Shown one piece after another: positions 23,884-35,595 of a stretch of DNA of 64,000 bases (position 1 is the stretch's first letter; each line of letters starts with the position of its first letter). The notes under the pieces were generated by a model that saw only the letters and a list, made by a program, of their open reading frames with translations, ran no database searches and was not told where the DNA came from. The DNA comes from Pictodentalium vernedei (lineage: Eukaryota > Mollusca > Scaphopoda > Dentaliida > Dentaliidae): NCBI GenBank assembly GCA_031216915.1, contig CM062293.1:154450285-154514284 (forward strand), given 5' to 3'. The translations under genes were made by a program, and so were the position numbers.

Positions 23884-24960
23884 TGATTCATGAACGTATT
23901 TATTTGTAAAGTTGATAGAATCTTAGACAAAATTTGCAGAAAAGATCTACTATAGAAGGGGTGGTATCCAGGGTGAACCGTTTACCCAAATCTAGCAGTA
24001 CTAATGCATTATTCACCACAAATCTTCGTTCAAATTTTATGACCCCTCATTGGAACACACGCATTCAGCTCATTCCAACAAAGGTCATATGCCATGTTTT
24101 CGAGACAAAGGAATAAAAATTTTAGTTATTCATGAAATTTTTTAGGCAACTGTTGTCTGTTATTCACATTGCTTCATGAAATTTCAGTACTTTTAGAAGT
24201 TACCTCAGTAAATCAAGGGTTAATTCCCCTTAATTAAATGTCGCCTCTAAAAAACAACCACTTTGCATATCTTACCTTTTTACCAGCATAACTGCCAAAA
24301 CTTGTCAGCATTCTTCGCAAAAATCGCTATTAAAATTTTAATTTTTGTCTCTTAAACATACATGTACTTATCGCTTGTAAATACCCCATTGGAATGAGCT
24401 TTTTGAGCTCATTCCAATGAGAGGTCGCACACCCATGCTTTTTGAGTCAAAAAAGCACATTTTTTTAGTTATTCCAGAATTTCGTACGTAAAACACAGCT
24501 TTATGACTTCACATTAAAATGAGCTCTCTAAGCTTGTTCCAATCAACATTCACGCACTATGTCTTTCACACAAAAAATAAAATTTTCCATTTATTCAGGA
24601 ATTTTGTTTGCAAGAACACTCTTACCCCCCCCCCCCCCACAAACACACACACCACAAACACACACACACACACACAAACACAGACACACACATCTAAAAG
24701 TTCGTCAGCAAAAAAACAGTTACTTCAATTTTTAAATGCATTATAGGAACAACTTGCCTAATCAAATTTAAATACTTTTGCATCATTCTGTATCTAGAAC
24801 AAACCATTTACCATATCTTTACGCAAAATTCTCCAGCATCATTCACAAAAAAAACACCATTATTTATATATTCACATTTCTGTCTCAAAAATATACCTGA
24901 TCTTCCCATACCCCTATTGGAATAAGCTGTTTGAGCTTGTTCCAATGATGATAAAAAAAA
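23884..24960. repeat. Diverged hairpin-monomer repeats within the tandem-array element
   Basis: From 23884 the 167-bp array breaks off and a different AT-rich repeat begins. It contains monomers with the inverted pair CATTGGAATGAGCT...AGCTCATTCCAATG (best at 24386-24422) and flanking GACCCCTCAT/ATGAGAGGTC phrases, with decayed versions near 24050, 24515 and 24915. A C run and a CA-rich microsatellite lie at 24627-24690. Confidence 0.7.
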
Positions 24961-25320
24961 ATAAAATTTGTGAAAATTTTTGTTTTCTTGCATGCAAATA
25001 TATACATGTAGCACATGGAAGATATCCACAGTTGGGGAGAGATGTCCAAGGCTATCTCTTCACATTCCTTGTTTGTGCTTCATGCTAAACCAGTTTGTCT
25101 GCAGAGATAAATTTGCTTTATTAAAAATCATTGGAGATTGGCCACACACCAATGATTTTAAATAAAACTAATTTTAGGTAACAAATGTTGAACTTCAAAC
25201 AAAATCTATCACTCAACCAGTTAATGTTGATGAGGCATGACATGGTGAAGGTGACCTAAAATACTTCTTAGAGTCACTTTGTCAGGTGAGCGATTAAGGC
25301 CACGTGGGGCCTCTTGTTTC

Positions 25321-26690
25321 TTTCTGCTTACTGATAGAAAATATATATTTTCCAGATATCATGAAAAAGAAATGTGCTTTCGCAATATATGAAATCTGTG
25401 TGGCGGTGTTTTTGTTATTACCGGAACCGACCGCGACGAAAATGTAACTTTCTCACCCACTTGCATTTTTAATTTTACTTCACAAAAAAGAAACAGCCCA
25501 AATCACGCCGAAGCTAAGTTGTTTAAATTGTTACCACACTATTATTCTCTAACTGATAAAAACCTTGAGAGTAAATTCCTTACCATTCTAATGGAAATAG
25601 TAAAGTTGATGGAGGTCATCATGCACTCGGCATTATCGAACCAGTACAGGCTGCAGTGCCTCACGAACTCACATGATATTATTCCCCGTGAAAGATATAT
25701 TTTTAGAAACTCGGTGTAAATATTGGCCTGTCAAGATTCAGCACATGTTAAAATGGTAAGAAGGTGTTGTCTTATCTGGCAATTGCATGTCTTACACAAT
25801 AAGTTACTAATTTTACTATAATTTACCCATTTTAGTGAACGAATCAATCGTTTTATTGCAATTTTCACACGTGTGTTATTGATGTCGCACTGATTTCCAA
25901 ATTGCACGCGGGGGGGCCTATATGCACGTGTATACCGGGCTGCACATTTTTCAAGGGTGACACCGACGGGCTGTGCGAGGGTGGCGGAGAGGGGTTGGAA
26001 TATGATTTTGTTGTTTCCGGTAACCACAACTACATGCCAAGTTAAAATTCCAATGTTTGCCTCTGATGAATTGTTGAAATTTCGACAGGGGATGAGTGTT
26101 AAATAGAATAAAGGAAAGTTCTTCGCCAAATAGGAATCGAATGGTTAGTCAACGCCTTTGGACTGGCTGGGCGCACAAATGAATGTGCGTTTCGCCATTT
26201 GAAAGACTTTAAAAAAAAAAATAAAAGACATTTGGAACTTTCCAAATTTCTGAATTATCAACGTTACCCTTATATACTTCCAACCCGATTTTCCCCAGTT
26301 CCTGGGTTCTTAACATATACTTGTGATTAAGATTTTGCATAATGAAGTGTGTGTGCTGCCAGGTATGAAGTTTATTGTTTCTCAGGGAATACCAGGAAGA
26401 CAGCCAGATAGGCTATGGTATTCCCTAACAGTGTACACCTCTAAAATCTAAAATATGTTATCTGAATTTATTATTGTGTGTACTGTTGAATAAATTGAAT
26501 TGAATTATGCTCGTTTCGTGTTGTTTTTTTCTGCTTTTTTGGGAGGGGGGGGGGGGGGGGTGTCGTTGCGGCCTAATTCACTTTCGGCCTTGTATGATTT
26601 CGGCGATGAGAGTGGGATCGACCGAGGTATTTCGACCAAAGCATTCTGGTCTCTATTTGCATTAGGTGGGAGGTGGTGGGGTGGGGTATG
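25321..26690. other. Unassigned intronic stretch
   Basis: No recognised gene. The longest open frame here is 132 codons on the minus strand at 25731-26129, with no family I know and no supporting context. A run of about 17 G lies near 26547. At 26490-26506 the phrase AATAAATTGAATTGAATT looks like the tail of a retroposon. Confidence 0.4.
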
Positions 26691-26699
26691 AAGTGTGTC

Positions 26700-27001
26700 T
26701 TAACTAGACATGGGCGAAGGCCCAAATTGAACATTTTTGCCCAAAACATGTCTGGGGAGACGAGGAAGAAATGGGAGTTTCTGAATTTTGTTGAAAAACA
26801 TGGCCGTCAGTGGCCATCTTGGATTTGGCATATAAATTATCAACAATTCCATTAGTTCAGCCTACTGGCCTCACCCCTCCCCGATCTTTTTCACTGAGAA
26901 ACACGAGTAAATGAATTGGCATTGCCATTACTGGATCTTTCTATTTAGTCCAGTCCCTTCTTGAACAATTTGAGCTGCAGCGTCATTGACACTTTCGTTT
27001 T
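26700..27001 (+). repeat. 3' fragment of the TAGCTCAAC repeat family
   Basis: The segment shares the phrases TTGAAAAACATGGCCGTCAGTGGC and TTGGATTTGGCATATAAATT with 61408-62147 and ends in GAGCTGCAGCGTCATTGACACTTTCG, the family 3' terminus with its small hairpin. Confidence 0.7.
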
Positions 27002-27104
27002 TTTCCCCATGTGTCGAAAATTCCAACACTTAACATCATTTCCTGGGAAGCCCTTCCCAAGAAATATGTCATGTCTTGGAATTATCATCAAAGGTAAATT
27101 TTAT

Positions 27105-27365
27105 TTATTTATTGGTGCTTAGTGTCAAATCAACAGCTAAGGCTATATCGTGACAATACAACGGATACAACAAGTAAAAATACAAGACTAACCAATCGTT
27201 TATGCCCATTGCCAACATCAGAGGACTTCCTCCACAGGCATTGATTACTGGATCCTATTTTAACCAGTAAAGCAGGACTTGTTTACCACTGGGAACAGGT
27301 ACTACTCCACTTCCCCGTCGTTCCTACGGGGATAACAAAGCTAAACTGTGAGGTAAAGTTTCTAG
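27105..27365 (-). mobile_element. SINE-like copy, truncated and diverged
   Basis: The segment begins TTTATTTATTTATTGGTGCTTAGTGTC, the reverse complement of a SINE tail like that at 27827, followed by a body with CAGCTAAGGCTATATCGTGACA. I cannot see the tRNA-like head. Confidence 0.55.
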
Positions 27366-27451
27366 TGGTTACCCTACGACTTATTTCAAATGGTACTGCA
27401 TCCATCAACTCAACAACTGAACTCACCACCTGAACTCATCAACTCAACAAT

Positions 27452-27545
27452 TCAACTCATCATCATCATCATCATCATGCCATCAACTCATCATCATCAT
27501 CAACTCATTACCATAATCTCATCATCATCATCATAATCTCTCTAT
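27452..27545 (+). repeat. (ATC)n microsatellite
   Basis: Imperfect ATC repeats are interrupted by CAACTC phrases. Confidence 0.9.
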
Positions 27546-27826
27546 GAGAAGCAGTTTGCTTTGAATGCTTTCTATTTAATACATATTTCATTTCTTAGAG
27601 TATGTTGTTTGTTTTATTATTCCCAACATTACAAATCATATTTTCGCCCTTCCAGATATGACTGTTGCACGTCAACCTCCGTCCCCCCCCCCCCCCCCAC
27701 TCCCTTTCAGAAATTTCCACCACTGCCTTTCAAAAGCTTTACTGCCTTTTAATCAGTCAGTATGCCTGGTATATAAATAACGTTCAGAACGTGAGACAAC
27801 TCGGTCACTCACCCTAAGGCCATTTA

Positions 27827-28187
27827 TTTATTTATTGGTGTTTAAGGTCACATACGTATGCACAATAGCTAATCGTGACAGTTGTACGGGTGGAGGAAGC
27901 AGAAGAGCCCCCCCCCCCCCCCCCCCCCACGAGGATCGACGAGCAGTCACCTCAACATTTCAGTTCTGTTCAAGCTCCGCTAAAGCAGGGTTACAGCGGT
28001 TGAAGACATGTGCTCCACTGACGTGCAGTACGCCTTAGTACACGGCGTCATTGTGCCCCATGTAGGCAACCGGGATAAGGTGCCTTGAACAAGGACACAA
28101 CACGGGTCGTCCCGGACAAGAATCGAACTCGGGACCTCTAGCATAGAAGTCCAACAGTCAACCGCTGAGCCACTGCGCTCCACCCTA
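27827..28187 (-). mobile_element. tRNA-derived SINE, near full length
   Basis: Read on the minus strand from 28187, the head is GGAGCGCAGTGGCTCAGCGG (A box TGGCTCAGCGG) followed about 40 bp later by GGTCCCGAGTTCGATTC (B box), both typical of a tRNA-type RNA polymerase III promoter. The body contains GTGTCCTTGTTCAAGGCACC and ACTGCACGTCAGTGG and ends in (AAAT)n at 27827-27840. A 20-base C run lies in the body at about 27909-27929. It is the same family as 7927-8248. Confidence 0.85.
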
Positions 28188-29503
28188 AGACATTTAAAAA
28201 TCTGAGAGTGACGGTACGTGCATGGTTTTTTTATACAACTGGCACAAAATGACCCTTATCAGCAGAGGCGGAACGGCTAAAAATTCAGCACCATATGGCA
28301 ACAGTGGCGGATCCTCTACCAATTTACTGGTCCACCCATGCATACCCCCCCCCCCCCTCCACCGCAGTAGCGATAAAAAGTTGTGATTTTAGTCAGAAAA
28401 TCTCGATGTGTATCAGTCATTTATTTGGGCCACTGGCCCATCGGGAAACCTCCTGGTCGCCCGAACGGCCAGTTCGCCTCTGCTTATTCGTAAAGTCGTG
28501 AACACCAACGGCTCAGTTCATTGTGAAAGGAAAAAAACACGAACATGATAATCATGAATTGATGCCGTATGCTTTCTGAATTTCCTGTCAGCTTTGAGCA
28601 AAGGGAAGTTTTTTAACCCGATTGCAAATGGCGGCACCCGTTTACTCTCGGTTCAGGTCTAACTTGACAGATCGCTGGGAATGTATAATAATCACTCCGA
28701 GATAAATTCTAATTTGTATCTGTGCTTACAGAAATGTGTCTTAGAGAGTTTGACAACTACAAATTACCCAATTTACTAATACAACACACATTTGAACTGG
28801 CGCAAAATGTGTGATTCTTTACTACCTGCATTGACTCTTTACTGCCGCTATTATGCGACTGATAAAATGATTTCGTACACGAACATGTAAGCGTTATTTT
28901 ACCTCGCGCAGTCGCGGTAAGCAGTACCTGGTTCTACATGATACATTGCCAAGACAAACACATCGATTCTTGGTTTAACGACGGAGATGGCAGAAAATTA
29001 AAAAAAGTGACTTGATACTGCCGAGTAGACTGTATACCTAAATGCTTGGAATGAAACATAAAAACATGTGGAAACTGGGATTTGCCATGCCATGGAACTG
29101 TTGCAATCTGTAGGTAGAACCGCCTGAAAGTCTGCTATGGCATAAGTAAGGGAACAAATTTTTTACAATAAAATACCGTAAAATAAAATAACAGCTGTAT
29201 TCTAAAAACATTGAAGTACATCATTCCAGATAGAATCTGACGATACGGTGTTCTGACATTAATCTTTTTGATCGTCCTGCATTAATCCGGTCTCCCTATA
29301 TACCGAATCTGACTTCAAATACCGAATCAGACCTCAAATAAAGTAATTGTACGTTTTTCCTAATGGAATTATCGGTTTTGAGTGGGCCTAGTGGGTATAT
29401 AATTATTTTAAAATAAAAATGTCACAGTAAATGTCCATGAATTTCATGTAAAGGTAGGTATTGGTGAAACAGCGCAAGTTCAGTTTTCGAACATCACCTA
29501 ATT

Positions 29504-29699
29504 TTCTCAGGAACAGGATGTGGAACAGGAACGGGTACCTAATCTCAGGAATGCAAGAACAGAGAGACAGCGCATTAATGATTAGTGTGTTGTTATGGTG
29601 GGCAAACATTTGAATAAAGTTTATTCCCTTGCATGGATTAATGCGATTTCTCTCTGTTCCTGCATTCCTTAGATGAGGTACCCATTCCTGTTCCTGAGA
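29504..29699. repeat. 196-bp imperfect hairpin, palindromic MITE-like
   Basis: Arms of about 65 bp start with TTCTCAGGAACAGG and end with the complement CCTGTTCCTGAGAA. GGGTACCTAATCTCAGGAATG on the left matches the complement of CATTCCTTAGATGAGGTACCC on the right. The loop is about 55 bp. Confidence 0.85.
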
Positions 29700-29848
29700 A
29701 TACCAGTAGGTAGCCCCGCGTCATACATAAAATTATGTGCATTGAATATTCTACCAGTCATCGCATATTTTTTTTGAAAAACGAAATTCAGAGCCTTTAA
29801 ATCCACATTTTTTGTTTACTTTTTGTATGTCAACATTTAAATAATCGA

Positions 29849-29943
29849 TGCACGTGCAGACGTATCTTCAAATGGTACGCCAATCCCAAAGCCCTGATAA
29901 TCTTTTTAATCGGTACACCGTTTGAAGATACGTATGCACGCGC
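29849..29943. repeat. 95-bp hairpin
   Basis: Arms TGCACGTGCAGACGTATCTTC and GAAGATACGTATGCACGCGCA flank a 35-bp spacer; the stem includes GGTAC near the loop. Confidence 0.85.
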
Positions 29944-30142
29944 AAATTATATATACAAAGCTCCCGTTTTATGACCTCAATTCGGAAATGGGATACTTAA
30001 CAACAGTTCAGTGTAAAATTTATATTTCCATAGGTCTTATGTTCTTTTATCATCAGTGATTAAGGATTAATGAAGAGTGATTGAAAAGACCTGATTGGGA
30101 TAAAAATCCGTTTGGGATAAAAAATAAAAAAACAAAATCTCA

Positions 30143-31410
30143 TATTTTTATACGACAACCAATGGCCCAGACTAGCTTGTGCTAACTCAAATTAATCCAG
30201 GGCCAAACACAAATTTTGCTCCCCAATCCCCAAAATTTGCTTGCAAAACCGAAAAAATCAAGTCCTAGATGGTCCTCCATACTTTTTAGATCTGCACATG
30301 CGTAGTATCCATGAAGGTAGTGAAATTGGTGCCAACCATCATTCTTTTTTTGGCCCTAAAGTCAGCAACTATGAACTGACATCTGTGCTTTTAAATCTCT
30401 TTTTTTGAGGATGCCAGACACAAATCAATAGTAAAATTGGTGGATCCAAGGATATAAATGGATTATGGAAGTGAACAACGGTGGTTAGAAACGTTCAGGA
30501 CTGTAATTTTATAATAATTATAAAAATTATTTCATGTTTCCCAATTTCAGGACATATGGCCGACGTCTTCATTCTTGCTAATGATTTATCCACTGTTTGT
30601 TAAGTGTTCCTTCCCTATCCCTCCTTGAACCCCTCCGGTTAAACTCCCAAGCTTTTTGGCTTATTTTTATCGCATTTTTTTATTAAATTTCTTGGGAGTT
30701 TAAAGTGTGTAACAGAATGTTTATTCTGTTTATCCCCATGGTTACATCCTCACTCTTGGGGTGTTAGGTTGTTTTGGGTTATGCATCTTCTATCCGATGT
30801 ATCATTTTTAGCTCAACTTTGACTAGAGGCCGTATTTATAAACCGATCTTTACGAAACTTCTTGGGTACCTTTGGTATCACCGTGGGACGAGAACAAGTG
30901 TTTTTGGGTTGCGGTCCAAAATTCAAGATGGCCGATGGCAGCCATTTTGTACAAAATTAGGTGCAATCAGATTTTTGCACAGAACTTCCATATGAAAGTA
31001 CTGACTTGAATAATTTTTTGTGTGAATGTTTAGTATCATGGGATACATCACATATAATACGGGTTTTTTTTCGTGCAGCAATTATGCAAATTAGATGAAC
31101 TTTGATTTTTTCAGTGCTACTTACACACAGTTAGTGCACATGTCTCGGGCTAGAGTCTGTATTTATGAACCGATCTTCATGAAACTTCTTGGGTACCTCT
31201 TATCACCTTGGGATGAGAACGAGAGTGAAGTTGAGCTACAGTGTCATTGACACTTTCATTTCTTCGTTTGAAGATCTTGCTTTACATCTGGTAGCTTTAA
31301 AATCTGTTACTGACTTTGGGCCTTTTTTCTGTGCCTGATGTCTTGTTTCTGGTTTTTTCCTTGACGTTGTTTACATTGGCAACGTCTTTAAATATATGTG
31401 GTATTTAGTT
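30143..31410 (+). mobile_element. Old DIRS-type element, left-end fragment, interrupted by another repeat
   Basis: The start ATTTTTATACGACAACCAATG and the following ~650 bp match, with much divergence, the left end of the DIRS element at 40745. The order of phrases is the same (GGGCCAAACACAAATTTTGC, TTGGCCCT, TTTCTTGGGAGTTT, CATGGTTAC). At about 30797 a TAGCTCAAC-family repeat is inserted; DIRS-like sequence resumes at about 31256 and fades by 31410. It is a broken fossil with no coding region, older than the copies at 40745 and 63474. Confidence 0.8.
30797..31255 (+). mobile_element. TAGCTCAAC-family repeat inserted in the DIRS fragment
   Basis: The insert opens with TTTTTAGCTCAACTTTGAC and closes with GAGCTACAGTGTCATTGACACTTTCATTT. 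AGTGTC-ATT-GACACT forms a small hairpin a few bases before the end. The interior contains the phrase TATTTATAAACCGATCTTTACG that is tandemly repeated in the longer copies at 32541-35595 and 55010-56430. Confidence 0.8.
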
Positions 31411-31413
31411 ATC

Positions 31414-32540
31414 AGCTCACCTGGCCTAAAAGGCTTTTCTCATCACTTGGCATCCGGCGTCCATAAACTTTTCACATTTTCATCTTCTCTGTAACCGCCG
31501 AGCTGGTGTGAACCAAACTTGGCAGGAATGGTCTATGGGAGGCCCTCTACAAACAATCCTCATTTTTTCCAGTCAGATGAAAAATATGGCTTCCAGAGGC
31601 ATTCTTTGATTCTGGTTGGTGGATTTTCAAAAGTCTTCTCCTCTGAAACTGCCGGGCCAAATGTTTTGAAACTTCACATAAATGATGACTGGGACCCCCC
31701 TCTACCAGCGATCCTCATTTAATGTTGATTGGGTCACAAACATGGCAGCAATTGCAGCATATAGTTACTGTAGAAACCCTATGAGAAATCACATTTTCAT
31801 CATCTTTAGAACTACTGAGTTGACATGAACCAAACCTGGAAGGGATAGTCTGTGGGAGGTCCTCTACAAATGAACCATGGGTTTGAAAATATGGCCGCCA
31901 GAAGCATTCTTTGATTCTGATTGATGGATTTTGAAAAATCTCCTCTGAAACCACATGGCCAAATGTTTTGAAACTTTGCATGGTTGATGACTGGGACCCC
32001 CTCTACGAACGATCCTCATTTAATGTTGATTGGGTTGCAAACATGGCTTCAATTGTGGCTTATAGTTACTATAGAAATCCTATAGGAAATCACATTTTCA
32101 TCTTCCTCTCTGGAACTACTGAGCTGACATGACCTAAACATGGCAGGAATGGTCTATGGGAGGTCCTCTGCAAATGATACTCATTTCGTTCCTGTGAGCT
32201 GTAAAATATGGCCGCCAGAGGCATTCTTTGATTCTGGTTGGGGAATTTTCAAAAATCTTATCCTCTGAAACTGCCAGGTCAAATTGTTTGATACTTCACA
32301 AAAATGATGCCTGGGACCCCCTCTACCAACGATCCTCATTTAATGTTGATCGGGTTGTAAACATGGCCGTAATTGCGGCTTATAGTTACTATAGAAACCC
32401 TATGGGAAATCACATTTTCATCTTCTCTGGAACTACTGAGCTGACATGAACCAAACCTGGCAGGGATAGTCTATGGAGGTCTTCTACAAATGTTCCTCAT
32501 TTTGTTACCATGCATCAAAAAACATGACTGCCAGAAGCAT
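31414..32540 (+). mobile_element. AGCTCACCTGGCC-family tandem-array element, left part
   Basis: The segment opens CAGCTCACCTGGCCTAAAAGG. It then shows about three and a half units of a 304-310 bp tandem repeat marked by GGAACTACTGAG (about 31808, 32112, 32420). At the phrase GCCAGAAGCAT it is interrupted by the TAGCTCAAC-family element, and its next phrase, TTCTGATCGGTTGATTTTGAAAA, follows at about 35597. A second copy of the family covers 57790-60170. Confidence 0.75.
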
Positions 32541-34057
32541 TTTTAGCTCAACTTTGGCAAAGCCAAATTTGAGGTATTGCCATGGCCCGTTGTCTGTCTG
32601 TTCGTCATGCCGTCAACACAGCTCGGGCTAGAGGCTGTATTTATGAACCGATCTTTATGAAACTTCTTGGGTACCTTTGTTATCACCGTGGGACGAGAGT
32701 GAGTGTTATTGGGTCCGGTCCGAAATTCAAGACGGCCACTGGCAGCCATTTTGTACAAAATTAGGTGCAATTAGATTTTTGCGCCGAACTTCCATATGAA
32801 AGCTCTGATTTGAATAATTTTTTGTATGAATGTTTAGTACCATGGGATACATCACATATAATACGGGTTTTTTTCTCATGCAGAAATTATGCAAATTAGA
32901 TGAACTTTGATTTATTCAGTGCTACTTATACACAGTAAGTGCACATGTCAATACGGCTCGGGCTAGAGCCTGTATTTATGAACCGATCTTCACGAAACTT
33001 CTTGGGTACCTTTGTTATCACCTTGGGACGGGAACAAATGTTTCTGGGTGCGGTCCAAAAAATCGAGATGGCTGCCAGTGGCCATTTTGTACCGAAATTT
33101 GGTCCAATCAGTTTTTTGTACACAACTTCTGTACAACTCCGGCTGGAGGCTGTATTTACGAACCGATCTTTACAAAACTTCTTGGGTACCTTTGTTATCA
33201 CCGTGGGACGAGAACAAGTGTTTTTGGCTGCAGTCCGAAATTCAAGATGGCCGCCAGCAACCATTTTGTACCAAAATTAGTGCAATCCTTTTTTGTGCAG
33301 AACTTCTGTATGAAAGTTCTGATTTGAATAAATTTTTGAATGAATGTTTAGTAACATGGAATACATCACATATAATATGGGTTTTTTTCTCGTGCAGAAA
33401 TTATGCAAATTAGATGAACTTTGATTTATTCAGTGCTACTTTAACACTAAGTGCACATGTCAATGCGGCTAGGGCTGGAGGCTGTATTTATGAACCGATC
33501 TTCGCGATACTTCTTGGGTGCCTTTGTTATCACCTTGGGATGAGAACGAGTGTTTTTGGGTGTGGTCCAAAATTCAAGATGGCTGCCGGCGGCCATTGTG
33601 TACCAAAATTAGTGCAATCAGTTTTTTGTACAGAACTTCTGGATGAAAGTTCTGATTTGAATAAATTTTTGTATGAATGTTTAGTAACATGGAATACATC
33701 ACATATAATACAGGTTTTTTTCTCGAGCAGAAATTATGCAAATTAGATGAACTTTGATTTATTCAGTGCTACTTATACACTAAGTGCACATGTCAATACG
33801 CTAGGGCTGGAAGCTGTATTTATGAACCGATCTTCACGAAACTTCTTGGGTGCCTTTGTTATCACCTTGTGACGAGAACGAGTGTTTCTGGGTGCGGTCC
33901 AAAATTCAAGATGGCTGCTAGTGGCCATTTTGTACCGAAATTAGGTCCAATCAGTTTTTTGTACACAACTTCTATACGGCTCAGGCTAGAGGCTGTATTT
34001 ATGAACCGATCTTTACGAAACGTCTTGGGTACCTTTGTTATCACCATGGGATGAGAA

Positions 34058-34778
34058 TAGAGATGGACAATATACCGAAAAACCGAACCGATACCGATAT
34101 CATGGGGACACCGAAAAACCGAACCGACCCAATCTTTGAATACCGAAACCAACGGTATTTTCAATTTTCCCTGTGCATTCGCTATTTATAAGGCCTTGAT
34201 GAGGATTGATAGCAGTTGAAGTGTTCATTTTCTTGAAAGAAGTGACTGATTTTATTTTTCAGTTTTGTTAAGCCTTAAGGACCAGGGCAGTTGTACTAAA
34301 TTATCTATAGTCTATGACCTGTACATGTCCAGTTGCTTAGCAGTGATTTCTAGCCAAGTTTTGGCTGCCTTAACAGGCAGCCAAGACTTGGCTAGAAATC
34401 ACTGACCAGATAATTTTACTACTGTCATCAGGCCCACGTAAAGATGACATCTTCAGGACACACATTCTATGATTACAGACGCCTTAAGTGGAGCTTGAAA
34501 AGTTGAGGTGTATTTAGAACAAGTCACCAAATTACTGTCGATATGATCTGTGTTGACAAAAGAATGACAACGTTGAGCCCATCAACAATGGCATGTGTAG
34601 CACTGTGATAGAATGATACAAGAACAACTTATTCTGTATTTTTCTGACATGGATTCCCCTTTGGTACTATCAGTGAATCTGAAGTCACATACCGAATACC
34701 GAACCGATATCGCGGTATGCCCACACAAAAATACCGAAACCGATACCGAACTCAAAATTCCGATACCGCCCATCTCTA
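34058..34778. mobile_element. Non-autonomous hAT element, 721 bp
   Basis: The termini TAGAGATGG and CCATCTCTA are flanked by a perfect 8-bp duplication GATGAGAA (34050-34057 and 34779-34786). Subterminal regions are rich in CCGATACCG/ACCGAACCG phrases. An internal 64-bp hairpin lies at 34341-34404. No transposase is present. It interrupts the long TAGCTCAAC-family element. Confidence 0.95.
34341..34404. repeat. 64-bp hairpin inside the hAT
   Basis: Arms CAGTGATTTCTAGCCAAG and CTTGGCTAGAAATCACTG continue inward through TTGGCTGCC/GGCAGCCAA to a loop of about four bases. Confidence 0.92.
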
Positions 34779-35595
34779 GATGAGAACGGGTGTTTTTGGG
34801 TGTGGTCCGAAATTCAAGATGGCCACCAGCAACCATTGTGTACCAAGATTAGTGCAATCAGTCTTTTGTACAGAACTTCTGTATGAAAGTTCTGATTTGA
34901 ATAAATTTTTGTATGAATGTTTAGTAAAATGGAATACATCATATATAGTACAGGTTTTTTTCTCGTGCAGAAATTATGCAAATTAGATGAATTTTGATTT
35001 ATTTAGTGCTACTTATACACTATAAGTGCACATGTCAATACGGCTCGGGCTAGAGGCTGTATTTATCAACCGATCTTCACGAAACTTCTTGGTACCTTTG
35101 TTATCGCCTTGGGACGAGAACGCGTGTTTCTGAGTGCGGTCCAAAATTCAAGATGGCTGCCAGTGGCCATTTAGTACCGAAATTAGTTCCAATCAGTTTT
35201 TTGTCACAACTTCTATACAGCTCATATTTATGAACTGATCTTCACGAAACTTCTTGGGTACCTTTGTTTTCACCTTGGGACAGGAATGAGTGTGTTTTGG
35301 GGTGCCTTTGTTATCACTGTGCTATGAGAACAAATAGTTTGGGGTTCAGTCAGACCCACTCTGGGACTCAAAGATTTCTTTTCTATTTAGCATCTGACTG
35401 TCACCCACCTTTACAATACTTAACCTATACATTTGATACAGGCTGCGGCCAGTATTTATGTACAGACCGTTACAATACTTTACATGTACCTTTGTTATCA
35501 AGTCATTACCTAGATGTTTGTCATTGCTGTGTCACATACTATACATGTACATGTCTTAAACAAGTTGAGCTACAGTGTCATTGACACTTTCATTT

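Larger units (their letters stand above)
20884..25320 (+). mobile_element. Tandem-array element, TTTTTAGCTCACCTGAGC family
   Basis: The element opens with TTTTTAGCTCACCTGAGCG, followed by a (CGTCCGTCGTC)n tract at 20937-20997, and closes with CAGGTGAGCGATTAAGGC and the short hairpin AGGCCACGTGGGGCCT before CTTGTTT. The core is a 167-bp tandem array. No protein is encoded. The design (non-coding, tandem core, short 3' terminal hairpin, T-rich insertion site) is that of Helentron-associated non-autonomous elements such as DINE-1 and the bivalve pearl elements; this assignment is inference. A patch of another repeat (about 23884-24960) interrupts it. Confidence 0.7.
28190..30142. other. Unassigned intronic stretch with two hairpins and an isolated transposon terminus
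   Basis: No gene is recognised. At 29010-29033 the sequence GATACTGCCGAGTAGACTG is the reverse complement of a terminus like that at 17441, with no partner found nearby. Hairpins at 29504-29699 and 29849-29943 are listed separately. Confidence 0.45.
32541..35595 (+). mobile_element. TAGCTCAAC-family tandem-array element, long copy
   Basis: The element starts TTTTAGCTCAACTTTGGCAAAG and ends GAGCTACAGTGTCATTGACACTTTCATTT with the 3' hairpin. The core repeats a unit with TTTATGAACCGATCTTCACG and GGTACCTTTGTTATCACC at about 32637, 32972, 33153, 33487, 33821, 33998 and 35060, with alternating spacing of about 334 and 178 bp. This indicates long units and short units that lack the ATGCAAATTAGATGAAC section. 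It is itself interrupted by a 721-bp hAT at 34058-34778. There is no coding content; forward frames of 100-133 codons are by-products of the repeat. Confidence 0.8.

Noticed and set aside
25731-26129. 132-codon minus-strand open frame as a nested gene in intron 2
   Set aside because: No family recognised and no flanking evidence; left as unassigned.
33012-33746. Overlapping forward frames of 110-133 codons
   Set aside because: They are the TAGCTCAAC-family tandem unit read in frame; the same peptides recur at 34780 and 55415.
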